Below are positions 1 through 5,876 of a stretch of DNA of 8,578 nt, piece after piece. Numbering within the stretch: the first letter of the stretch is position 1; every line of letters starts with the position of its first letter. The stretch lies in NCBI GenBank assembly GCA_016215145.1, contig JACRLA010000166.1:1-8578 (forward strand), written 5' to 3'. The translations under genes and the position numbers were made by a program. This stretch comes from Chloroflexota bacterium (lineage in GTDB: Bacteria > Chloroflexota > Anaerolineae > Anaerolineales > VGOW01). The notes under the pieces were generated by a model. It was not told the origin of the DNA. It saw only the letters and a list, made by a program, of their open reading frames with translations, and made no database searches.

Positions 1-160
1 GCGGCGGGGCGAATCCAATAATCGAGTTGATCGTCGTGGATTTACCCACGCCGTTGCGACCCAACAGCGCGACGATCTCGCCGTTCTTCACGTCGAGCGA
101 AACGCCTTGCAAGACGTGGCTGCTGCCGTAGTAGGTGTGGACGTTGGATAGAGAGAGCAT
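1..160 (-). CDS. livF: Branched-chain-type ABC transporter ATP-binding protein LivF (N-terminal part, cut by window edge)
   Basis: This is the start of the second ATPase of a HAAT-family (branched-chain amino acid type) ABC transporter. Only 53 codons lie in the window. They read MLSLSNVHTYYGSSHVLQGV, then a beta strand, then the Walker A loop GRNGVGKST (residues about 38-46), which binds ATP phosphates. The short N-terminus with a tyrosine pair before the GSSHVLQGVSL stretch is typical of LivF, whereas LivG has FGGLTAL at this place. The gene follows livG after a 77-nt gap filled by a heptamer array. The start ATG (158-160) has no visible Shine-Dalgarno motif, because the preceding bases are array and a short AACTGTAACTC stretch. 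The signature motif, Walker B and C-terminus are outside the window, so its integrity cannot be judged. Subunit assignment rests on order (livH-livM-livG-livF) and on the N-terminal motif. Confidence 0.9.
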   Translation of the reverse strand, partial: MLSLSNVHTYYGSSHVLQGVSLDVKNGEIVALLGRNGVGKSTTINSIIGFAPP

Positions 161-171
161 GAGTTACAGTT

Positions 172-240
172 GTGATACGTGATACGTGATACGTGATGCG
201 TGATACGTATTTCGTATTGCGTATTGCGTATTTCGTATTA
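172..240. repeat. Heptamer tandem array between livG and livF (ten units, two word families in one register)
   Basis: On the plus strand this reads as ten consecutive 7-nt units without a register break: GTGATAC three times, GTGATGC, GTGATAC, then GTATTTC, GTATTGC, GTATTGC, GTATTTC and a final GTATTA. The first five belong to one word family and the last five to another, but both share GT-N-N-T-N-C. The last unit (235-240) contains the TAA stop codon of livG read on the minus strand, so the array begins exactly at the end of the gene. It stops 11 nt before the livF start codon. The array is not a CRISPR, since it has no spacers. No terminator is visible. Confidence 0.9.
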
Positions 241-999
241 GAGATGCCGTTTGACCGCGCTTTGTGTTCCTAGATAAATTTCTTGCACCATTGGATTCGA
301 TCTCACTTCTTCGGGCGAGCCTTCGGCGATGACTTGCCCATAATGAAGCGCGGTGATGCGGTCAGCCAGACTAAAGACCACGTCCATGTCGTGTTCGACG
401 ATCAACATCGTCAACGATCTCGGCAACGATTCGATAAATTTCGCCATCTCGGCAGTTTCGGCGGGCGACATTCCGGCGGTGGGTTCGTCGAGCAACAAGG
501 CGCGCGGCTCGGTTGCCAACGCCAACGCCACTTCGAGAGAGCGTTGTTGACCGTAAGCCAGATGACGCGCCAGTTGCTGGCGATGATCGCTCAAGCCCAG
601 TTGAGACAGAATCTTTTCGGTCTCTTCATTAATTGCCTGATAGCTGCCCGCCGATTTAAACATTTGCCAAGCGAGCCGACGATGATGCTGCACTGCCAGA
701 CGCACGTTCTCGAACACTGTGAGATCAAAAAATAAGTTGTTGCGCTGGAAGGTATGGCTCAAGCCCAGATTGGCGCGGGCATGAACCGGCAAGTGCGTAA
801 TATCCTGCCCATCAAAATACACGCGCCCGCTTGTTGGTATATGTTCACCCGCCAATAATTTAAAAAATGTAGTCTTGCCCGCGCCATTGGGCCCAATGAT
901 GGCGCGGCGTTCACCCGATTTAACTTCGAGCGTCACATCCACCAAAGCGGTCAAGCCGCCGAAGTCTTTGTGTAAGTGATCGGCTTTTAATTGCGTCAT
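238..999 (-). CDS. livG: Branched-chain-type ABC transporter ATP-binding protein LivG
   Basis: This is the first cytoplasmic ATPase of the transporter. It hydrolyses ATP and drives the LivH/LivM permease pair. The 253 residues match the usual length of LivG. In order, one sees Walker A GPNGAGKT (36-43), the Q-loop at Gln85 in HTFQRNNLF, the ABC signature region LAYGQQRSLEVA (148-159), Walker B ALLLDE (167-172) followed by PTAGM, and the switch histidine in VEHDMDVVF (His203). All catalytic residues are present. The C-terminal LGT near residue 244 resembles the usual LivG ending. The ATG at 997-999 overlaps the TGA of livM in an ATGA arrangement, which suggests translational coupling. No Shine-Dalgarno motif is evident in front of it. 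The TAA stop lies inside the first unit of the following heptamer array. Confidence 0.95.
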   Translation of the reverse strand: MTQLKADHLHKDFGGLTALVDVTLEVKSGERRAIIGPNGAGKTTFFKLLAGEHIPTSGRVYFDGQDITHLPVHARANLGLSHTFQRNNLFFDLTVFENVRLAVQHHRRLAWQMFKSAGSYQAINEETEKILSQLGLSDHRQQLARHLAYGQQRSLEVALALATEPRALLLDEPTAGMSPAETAEMAKFIESLPRSLTMLIVEHDMDVVFSLADRITALHYGQVIAEGSPEEVRSNPMVQEIYLGTQSAVKRHL

Positions 1000-1976
1000 G
1001 GTTCGTTGGGCGAGTTAGAAACTCGCCCTACTTTTTTTAACAACCCAATGATGCCTTGCGGCGCGAACAACACAAACAAGATGAAGACCAAGCCCATGAT
1101 GGCATGCCAGCGCTCGGTGTAAGAGCTAACATAAGAAGGAAGCAGCCGCACCAGCACCGCGCCCAAAGCAGGACCCGTCAAACTGCCCGCGCCCCCGATG
1201 ATGACCATGATCATCACTTGACCCGACGTTGTCCAATAAAAAGTTTCGGGCGAGACGTGGCGATTAAAGTAAGCAAATAAATATCCAGAGAGTCCGGCGA
1301 ACACGCCCGCCAACGTGAACGCCATCATTTTGTAACGCCAGGTGTTGTAACCCAGCGCCTTCATGCGCGCTTCGTTGGATTTAATTCCGATCAGCGCGCG
1401 CCCAAACGGACTATGCACTAATTGACGCATGAGCCAGAAAGCGATTAAGAAAAAGATCAGCGCGACAAAATAAAATTGAAAGCCCGTGCCAAACCTATAC
1501 ACGGTGTCGCCGACTCCGATTGTGGGGCGCGGGATTCCAGAAAGACCGTCCGAGCCGCCAGTGACCGCCGTCCACTTAATAGCGATACCGAAAAACATTT
1601 GCGAGGCGGCAAGGGTGAACATCAAAAAGGAAAGCCCACTGGTGCGTAAAGCGAAGAAGCCGATGATCAACGCACCTAACGCCGAACCGATCAACACAAT
1701 GGGCAGCGTGATAAACATATTTGCCGTCCAGTTGCGCGCGACGAATCCTAAAATGTAGCCGCCGAGCCCAAAGAAGGCGGCATGACCAAAGGACGACAAG
1801 CCGCTGTAGCCCAACAACAGATCAAGACTCATGGCGAAGATGGCGAAGACGAAAACTTCGGTGAGCAAGCTGATTAAATAGCTCGAGGCTACGTTGGGAT
1901 AGATCACAAGCGCAATCAACCCAATGAGCGTTAACCAAAATTGCCAACGGCGAAAATTTGCCAGCAGAGACGTCAT
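996..1976 (-). CDS. livM: Branched-chain-type ABC transporter permease LivM
   Basis: This is an inner-membrane permease of 326 residues that pairs with LivH. Hydrophobic segments run through the whole protein, starting with the helix around WLTLIGLIALVIYPNV. The family motif GYSGLSSFGHAAFFGLGGY follows, then RTSGLSFLMFTLAASQMFFG and TGGSDGLSGIPRP, both LivM hallmarks. The cytoplasmic coupling loop near the C-terminus is GGAGSLTGPALGAVLV. The ATG overlaps the livH stop as ATGA, with only a weak AAGAAG motif upstream. The family-like end is FAPQGIIGLLKK. After it come 11 residues (VGRVSNSPNEP) that are encoded by a 9-bp perfect palindrome and its flank at 996-1031, so this tail looks acquired rather than ancestral. 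An A7 run immediately precedes it. The stop overlaps livG. Confidence 0.95.
   Translation of the reverse strand: MTSLLANFRRWQFWLTLIGLIALVIYPNVASSYLISLLTEVFVFAIFAMSLDLLLGYSGLSSFGHAAFFGLGGYILGFVARNWTANMFITLPIVLIGSALGALIIGFFALRTSGLSFLMFTLAASQMFFGIAIKWTAVTGGSDGLSGIPRPTIGVGDTVYRFGTGFQFYFVALIFFLIAFWLMRQLVHSPFGRALIGIKSNEARMKALGYNTWRYKMMAFTLAGVFAGLSGYLFAYFNRHVSPETFYWTTSGQVMIMVIIGGAGSLTGPALGAVLVRLLPSYVSSYTERWHAIMGLVFILFVLFAPQGIIGLLKKVGRVSNSPNEP
1008..1028. repeat. Perfect 9-bp palindrome (GGGCGAGTT / AACTCGCCC) within the 3' end of livM
   Basis: The plus strand carries GGGCGAGTT at 1008-1016, a 3-nt loop AGA, and AACTCGCCC at 1020-1028, with no mismatch. On the plus strand it is followed by TAC and seven T (1032-1038), which has the look of an intrinsic terminator for plus-strand transcription, although no plus-strand gene is present. 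On the transcript strand the order is A7, GTA, hairpin. It lies inside the livM reading frame and encodes its last residues. The form, a short GC-rich hairpin ending in GTAGGG, resembles dispersed palindromic elements of bacterial genomes. Copy number elsewhere is unknown. Confidence 0.8.
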
Positions 1977-2839
1977 GCTTCTTTTTGCCCCAGCAGCCCG
2001 CGCGGGCGCACCAGCAAGACCAGCGCCATCAGCGCAAAAATAACGAACAAAGAAAATTCAGGGATGAATGCTTTGCCCAATGTCTCGGTCATGCCCACCA
2101 ATATCGAACCGAGCAACGCGCCGCGCAGTGTGCCAAGCCCACCGATGACCACGACCACTAACGCCAAAATTAAAATCTCAAAGTCCAATCCAGGATAAAG
2201 GTTCGTAATGGGACCGGCGGCGACACCGGCGAGAGCTGCCAGTGCCGTTCCCAACACGAAGACGCCGACGAACACCCAATCAATATTAATGCCGAGCCCG
2301 CTCACCAATTCGCTATCCGAAACGCCGGCGCGCACAATCGCGCCGATGCGGGTGTAATCTAACAAGACCATCAACGCCACGCCGACAATCGCTCCGAAGA
2401 AAATTAATGAGAGACGATAAACGGGGAACTGCCGCCCCATGATCAAAACGGATCCGTCCAACTCGGGCGGCGGCGGCACCGATTCGACATACGCGCCCCA
2501 ATACCAGCGCAGCATGTCGGCGGCGATGAGCGCCAAGCCAAAGGTGAAGAGGACTTGATCGAGATGGCGCGATTGCAGGCGGCGCAAAAACCACACTTGC
2601 AACAACAAGCCCAACGCTCCCGCGACGAGCGGCGCGATTAACAACGCCAGCCAAAAACTTCCGAACCAACGAATCATCGTCAGCCCGATGTAGCCGCCGA
2701 ACAAATAGAATCCGCCGTGCGCCAGATTGACGACATCCATCAAGCCGAGAATCAACGATAAGCCGGCCGCCATGAGAAACAGCAGCAAGCTGAAAACGAG
2801 TCCGTTGAGAAGTTGGATGACAAGGATGTCGAGGGGCAT
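1973..2839 (-). CDS. livH: Branched-chain-type ABC transporter permease LivH
   Basis: This is an inner-membrane permease of 288 residues, the usual length for LivH, which forms the transport channel with LivM. The N-terminus MPLDILVIQLLNGLVFSLLL is a first transmembrane helix. It is followed by the LivH hallmark GLSLILGLMDVVNLAHGGFY (residues about 26-45) and FGGYIG. Several further hydrophobic segments follow, and the cytoplasmic coupling loop is GGLGTLRGALLGSILVG near residue 245. The end RPRGLLGQKEA is typical. The TGA overlaps the livM ATG. The ATG at 2837-2839 is the only start that fits the family alignment. It has no Shine-Dalgarno motif, because a heptamer array runs to within about 6 nt of it. 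Translation may therefore depend on structure or on coupling from livK. Confidence 0.95.
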   Translation of the reverse strand: MPLDILVIQLLNGLVFSLLLFLMAAGLSLILGLMDVVNLAHGGFYLFGGYIGLTMIRWFGSFWLALLIAPLVAGALGLLLQVWFLRRLQSRHLDQVLFTFGLALIAADMLRWYWGAYVESVPPPPELDGSVLIMGRQFPVYRLSLIFFGAIVGVALMVLLDYTRIGAIVRAGVSDSELVSGLGINIDWVFVGVFVLGTALAALAGVAAGPITNLYPGLDFEILILALVVVVIGGLGTLRGALLGSILVGMTETLGKAFIPEFSLFVIFALMALVLLVRPRGLLGQKEA

Positions 2840-2845
2840 AGTGGT

Positions 2846-2992
2846 TGATGGCTAACGGCAGATGGCGAATGGCAAATGGCTTATAGCAAATGGCGAATGG
2901 CTTATGGCGGATGGCGGACACAAAGACAACTATCTGCTATCCGCCATCCGCTATAGGCTATCTGCTATGTGCGATACGCTATCCGCTAATCA
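2846..2992. repeat. Inverted heptamer array between livK and livH
   Basis: This block fills the gap between the livK stop and the livH start. On the plus strand there are ten units of the form NNATGGC (2846-2915, with variants TAACGGC and TTATAGC). A 14-nt non-repeat stretch follows (2916-2929). Then come about nine units of the inverse form CTATNNG (2930-2992), for example CTATCTG, CTATCCG, CCATCCG and CTATAGG. The second half is the reverse complement family of the first, so the whole block can fold into a long imperfect stem with a short loop on either strand. The outer edge reaches the TGA of livK (2990-2992), and the inner edge lies about 6 nt from the livH start codon. No T-run follows it, so it is not a typical intrinsic terminator. 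Confidence 0.85.
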
Positions 2993-4021
2993 CCCTTTCG
3001 AATCGTCTCCGGGGTCGGCGATCTCGCCGAAGTTTTTAACCACGACGTTTTGCAACGTGTCGCCGACTTTCTTTACGTCACGCGCATAGATCGATTGAAC
3101 GACGTTGTTCGTCTTAGGATCCATCTTGAACTTGCCGCGCGGTCCGTCAAAGGACACGCCGCCGATGGCTTCGATCCATTTCGCTTTGTCTTTGGTGTTG
3201 CCCTGCACGGCGTTGACCGAGTCCACGATCAAACGCGCGGTGTCGTAGCCTTGCACGGCAAAGACGTTGGCTTCTTTTGTGGTGCGTTTCTTGAAGTCGT
3301 CCACGAACTTCTTGTTGACCGCATTATCAAGAGTGAGCGCCCAGTGCAAACCGCTCTTCACACCCAAGGCGGCATCACCTTGAGAGGGCAGCACGTCTTG
3401 TTCCACCAAAAAGCCCGCGCCCACTAACGGCAGTTTGCCCGCGAGACCAAAGCTTCCGTAGGCTTTGACAAACGTGGTCGCCGCCGCGCCACTGTAAAAC
3501 GCATAGACGAAATCAACTTTCGCGTTGGAGATCTGCGTGATGAACGGAGCGGGATCGCCCATGTTGGGGAACGGAGTCAACTGCTTCTCCACGACGGTGC
3601 CGCCAGCCGCTTTGAAAGCGAATTCGAACGCTTTCAACATATCCGCGCCCGCCCCATAATCGGGAACGCTGATGAGGGCTTTCTTGCCGACGTTCTCATA
3701 AGCCCAGGCACCCATAGGCCAGTTGGGTTGCCAATTGCTGAACGATGTGCGGAAGATGTATTTGCTCTTCGCGGCGCGAGTCAGGGCATTCGCGCCAGCA
3801 TTGGCAATGATCAACACGCTTTGCGTTTCGTCGAAGAAGCCGCGTACCGCCGCCGCCACGCCCGAACTGACGATGCCAGCGACCAAGTCTACTTGATCTT
3901 GCTCGACCATCTTGCGCGCTTTCTTCAGCGCTTCGTCGGGCTTCTCGCCTTCATCATCGGTCACAAGTTCGATCTTGCGCCCGCCCGCAGTGTTGCCGAC
4001 ACTTTCAAAATACATCTTCAT
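2990..4021 (-). CDS. livK: ABC transporter substrate-binding protein, LivK type (Peripla_BP_6), N-terminus missing: probable broken gene
   Basis: This encodes 343 residues of a periplasmic-binding-protein-like domain that would capture the substrate outside the membrane and deliver it to LivH/LivM. Family features are GGRKIELVTDDEG (residues about 13-25), the helix DEALKKARKMVEQDQVD, SSGVAAAVRGFF, the central NWQPNWPMGAWAYENVG, the FVYAFYSGAAATTFVKAYG strand-helix, and the late AVQGYDTARLIVDSV. The sequence begins abruptly at GMKMYF. It lacks a signal peptide and the first beta strand (usually IKIGVLLPLSG-like) plus part of the first helix, perhaps 60 or more residues compared with usual family precursors. 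The ATG at 4019-4021 has only a GAAGG directly beside it. A strong ribosome binding site and a signal-peptide start sit just upstream in another frame (4018-4062). As written, the product would be neither exported nor complete. The ligand cannot be named; an aromatic acid is inferred from the neighbouring ligase. Confidence 0.85.
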   Translation of the reverse strand: MKMYFESVGNTAGGRKIELVTDDEGEKPDEALKKARKMVEQDQVDLVAGIVSSGVAAAVRGFFDETQSVLIIANAGANALTRAAKSKYIFRTSFSNWQPNWPMGAWAYENVGKKALISVPDYGAGADMLKAFEFAFKAAGGTVVEKQLTPFPNMGDPAPFITQISNAKVDFVYAFYSGAAATTFVKAYGSFGLAGKLPLVGAGFLVEQDVLPSQGDAALGVKSGLHWALTLDNAVNKKFVDDFKKRTTKEANVFAVQGYDTARLIVDSVNAVQGNTKDKAKWIEAIGGVSFDGPRGKFKMDPKTNNVVQSIYARDVKKVGDTLQNVVVKNFGEIADPGDDSKG

Positions 4022-4062
4022 GCCTTCGGATCACGACGAGTGAGTTTTTTATTTGTGGTCAT
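4018..4062 (-). pseudogene. Orphaned 5' end of livK: Tat-like signal-peptide start, terminated after 14 codons
   Basis: The ATG at 4060-4062 is preceded by GAGGAGGAGAA, with its GGAGGA core (4071-4076) 8 nt from the start, the strongest ribosome binding site in the window. It encodes MTTNKKLTRRDPKA and then TGA. The first eleven residues, ending in KKLTRRD, are what the n-region of a twin-arginine or lipoprotein-type signal looks like in substrate-binding proteins, where FLK and a hydrophobic stretch normally follow. Here the hydrophobic stretch is absent. The stop overlaps the next in-family frame, where codons read E-G-M-K-M-Y-F. The simplest reading is that a segment encoding the rest of the signal and the first part of the mature protein is deleted, leaving the two ends fused out of frame. 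An assembly error would give the same picture. Confidence 0.7.
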
Positions 4063-4187
4063 GATAGTTCTCCTCCTCAAGAGAACGGGGTTATCTGTGT
4101 CCAATAATATGATAGGGTCGAGAGATTAAGTTATTCAGAGAGGCGCTCCTTCCTCAGAGTCAAAGTCAGATACCTTGCTCTCCTCAC
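4063..4187 (-). promoter_or_regulatory. Array-free spacer between the CoA ligase and livK, with a strong ribosome binding site; possible promoter region
   Basis: This is the only intergenic gap of the window that contains no heptamer array. It holds the GGAGGA ribosome binding site (4071-4076) for the orphaned livK leader. On the minus strand a TATTAT hexamer (4104-4109) could serve as a -10 element, about 42 nt from the ATG, but no good -35 lies 16-18 nt further upstream (the best there is AACTTA). A TTGACT (4158-4163) is present but badly spaced for any -10. The more AT-rich stretch at 4100-4137 is compatible with a promoter that would let the transporter be expressed separately from the enzymes. 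No operator-like palindrome is convincing. Confidence 0.3.
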
Positions 4188-5741
4188 TCATTGACGCAGC
4201 TTGTAGCGTTGAATCTTGCCCGTCACTGTCTTCGGCAAGTCATTCACAAATTCGATCATGCGCGGATATTTGTGCGGGGCGATGCGCCCTTTCACAAATT
4301 CCTGCAACTCTTTCACCAGATCGGGTGACGGTTGGTAACTTTCTTTCAACACCACAAAGGCTTTCGTCTTCACCAAGCCCGTTTCGTCTTTCGCCCCAAC
4401 CACGCCGCTTTCTAAAACGGCTTGATGTTCAATCAACGCATTCTCCACTTCAATCGGCGAGACCCATGCCCCACCTACTTTTAGCATATCGTCGGATCGT
4501 CCGTGATACCAAAAATAACCATCTTCATCTACGTGATATTTGTCGCCTGTGAACAACCACTCGCCGCGCATCGTCTGTTTGGTCTTTTCGCGTTTGTTCC
4601 AGTAGAACGCCGCCGCGCTGTCGCCGCTCACTTGCAGATCGCCAATTTCACCGGCTGCCAGTTCGCGCCCGGCTTCGTCGGTGATCTTGGCGTTATATCC
4701 CGGCACGAGTTGTCCGCTCGAACCGGCTTTGACTTTGGCGGGATAATTGGAAATAAAAATATGCAGCATCTCGGTTGAGCCGATGCCGTCGAGAATTTCT
4801 AAATTGAACCGGTCTTTCCAACGGCGATAAATGTCGGCGGGCAGCGCTTCAGCCGCCGAGACACACAGGCGCACCGAACTAAAATCAAATTTACTTTCAC
4901 CCTCTTCGGGCGTGGTGAGGGTCGCCGCGTAGAGCATCGCCGCATACATCGTCGGCACAGAGAAGAAGAGGCTCGGTTTGTGGCGGGCGACTGTTTCAAA
5001 AATTGCGTCGGGTGTGGGGCGACCCGGAAACAAAACGGTAGTGGCGCCGACACTGTAGGGGAACGTCATATTGTTTCCCAAACCGTAGGCGTGAAAAAGT
5101 TTTGAGGCGGAAAAAATTTTGTCATCGGCCGTCATGTTCAATACACCTTCGGCATAATTTTTCGCGGTGAACGGAATATCGCGTTGAAGATGCACCGCGC
5201 CTTTGGGGAAACCCGTCGAACCAGAGCTATAGAGCCAGAAGGCGGCGTCATCGAGTGAGGTCTCAACGGGATCAAGTTTGGGTGAGGCGGCGTCGGTGAT
5301 CGTTTTCCAATCCAGCACATTCGGAATATCTTTGCCGCCAACGACGATGACGTGCTTAAGATATTTGCAGTTGGCGCGGATGGGCTCGATCACTTTGTAA
5401 AGCGGCTCGCTGACGACGAGCGCTTTGGCGCGGCTGTCGTTGAGGAAGTATTCATAATCGGCGGACTGCATCACAGTGTTGGTCGGGATCGGCACTGCGC
5501 CCATTTTGATCGCGCCAAAGAACGCCGCCGGAAATTGCGGTGAGTCGAGCAGCAACAACAAGACTCGGTTCTCTTGTTCCACGCCCAACTCGCGCAGTGC
5601 GTTGCCGGTGCGGTTCGCCATCTGGGCAACTTGAGCGTAGGTGTACGTTCCGTTGCCGTAATAGATGGCAACTTTATCGCCGCGTCCGGCTTCAAGGTTG
5701 TGATCTAAAACTTGCGATACGTTGTAACGATCTGTGGACAT
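4188..5741 (-). CDS. Benzoate-CoA ligase family protein (adenylate-forming acyl-CoA synthetase)
   Basis: This is a cytoplasmic ligase of 517 residues that would convert a carboxylic acid, ATP and CoA into the acyl-CoA, AMP and pyrophosphate. The N-terminus YNVSQVLDHNLEAGRGDKVA matches benzoate-CoA ligases. The phosphate loop is YSSGSTGFPKG (171-181). It is followed by KLFHAYGLGNNMTFPYSVGA (214-233), characteristic of the benzoate-CoA ligase branch, and by GIGSTEML (319-326). The TGD motif (398-400), YHGRSDDMLKVGGAWVSP hinge region (412-429) and PKTVTGKIQR with the catalytic Lys509 are all present, so the enzyme looks intact. The ATG at 5739-5741 is chosen because GGAGGA (5745-5750) stands just upstream. 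The frame stays open to 5864, but that extension only translates repeat DNA. Its substrate may be benzoate, a hydroxy- or aminobenzoate, or another aromatic acid; pocket residues cannot settle this by eye. Confidence 0.92.
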   Translation of the reverse strand: MSTDRYNVSQVLDHNLEAGRGDKVAIYYGNGTYTYAQVAQMANRTGNALRELGVEQENRVLLLLLDSPQFPAAFFGAIKMGAVPIPTNTVMQSADYEYFLNDSRAKALVVSEPLYKVIEPIRANCKYLKHVIVVGGKDIPNVLDWKTITDAASPKLDPVETSLDDAAFWLYSSGSTGFPKGAVHLQRDIPFTAKNYAEGVLNMTADDKIFSASKLFHAYGLGNNMTFPYSVGATTVLFPGRPTPDAIFETVARHKPSLFFSVPTMYAAMLYAATLTTPEEGESKFDFSSVRLCVSAAEALPADIYRRWKDRFNLEILDGIGSTEMLHIFISNYPAKVKAGSSGQLVPGYNAKITDEAGRELAAGEIGDLQVSGDSAAAFYWNKREKTKQTMRGEWLFTGDKYHVDEDGYFWYHGRSDDMLKVGGAWVSPIEVENALIEHQAVLESGVVGAKDETGLVKTKAFVVLKESYQPSPDLVKELQEFVKGRIAPHKYPRMIEFVNDLPKTVTGKIQRYKLRQ

Positions 5742-5744
5742 ATA

Positions 5745-5750
5745 TCCTCC
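5745..5750 (-). promoter_or_regulatory. Shine-Dalgarno site that fixes the ligase start
   Basis: GGAGGA on the minus strand, 3 nt before the ATG at 5739-5741. It decides the start against the open upstream extension, which reads only repeat sequence. It directly adjoins the end of the heptamer array. Confidence 0.8.
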
Positions 5751-5753
5751 GTT

Positions 5754-5816
5754 GGCTAATGGCAGATAGCGAAGAGCGTGATAAGTGATGCGTATTTCGT
5801 ATTGCGTATCGCGTAT
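5754..5816. repeat. Mixed heptamer array upstream of the CoA ligase
   Basis: Nine 7-nt units stand in one unbroken register on the plus strand: GGCTAAT, GGCAGAT, AGCGAAG, AGCGTGA, TAAGTGA, TGCGTAT, TTCGTAT, TGCGTAT and CGCGTAT. All three word families of the window occur here in succession (GCTAT-like, GTGAT-like, GTATT-like), and most units keep GC at positions 2-3. The block lies between an octamer array and the ligase ribosome binding site. It has long open frames, which explains spurious N-terminal extensions in gene prediction. Confidence 0.8.
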
Positions 5817-5820
5817 CACT

Positions 5821-5876
5821 CCAACCACCCAACTACCCAACCACCCAACTACCCAACCACCCAACTACCCAACCAC
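5821..5876. repeat. Octamer CCAACYAC tandem array (about seven units) with G-quadruplex potential on the transcript strand
   Basis: The plus strand alternates CCAACCAC and CCAACTAC with a strict 8-nt period over 56 nt. CCC tracts start at 5828, 5836, 5844, 5852, 5860 and 5868. The transcript (minus) strand therefore has six GGG tracts separated by 5-nt loops, which meets the common G3-N1-7 rule for G-quadruplexes. The TAG stop of the dehydrogenase gene at 5865-6938 lies inside the array at 5865-5867, and the gene's last codons (GTT GGG) are repeat-derived. Confidence 0.9.

Noticed and set aside
172..240. CRISPR array
   Set aside because: The units are 7 nt long and contiguous, with no unique spacers and no cas genes nearby. 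The same applies to the other arrays.
283..735. Plus-strand 150-codon open frame
   Set aside because: It is antisense to livG, which has complete ABC ATPase motifs; the translation shows no recognisable domain.
2313..2921. Minus-strand 202-codon open frame overlapping livH
   Set aside because: It is a shifted frame of livH joined to translated heptamer repeats; livH itself carries the permease motifs.
3728..4129. Plus-strand 133-codon open frame over the start of livK
   Set aside because: It is mainly a shadow of livK codons and has no family resemblance. It does not explain the frame break.
5742..5864. 41-residue N-terminal extension of the CoA ligase frame
   Set aside because: It translates only repeat DNA (WVVGWLGSWVVG and similar), and a GGAGGA site with a family-consistent start lies at 5741.
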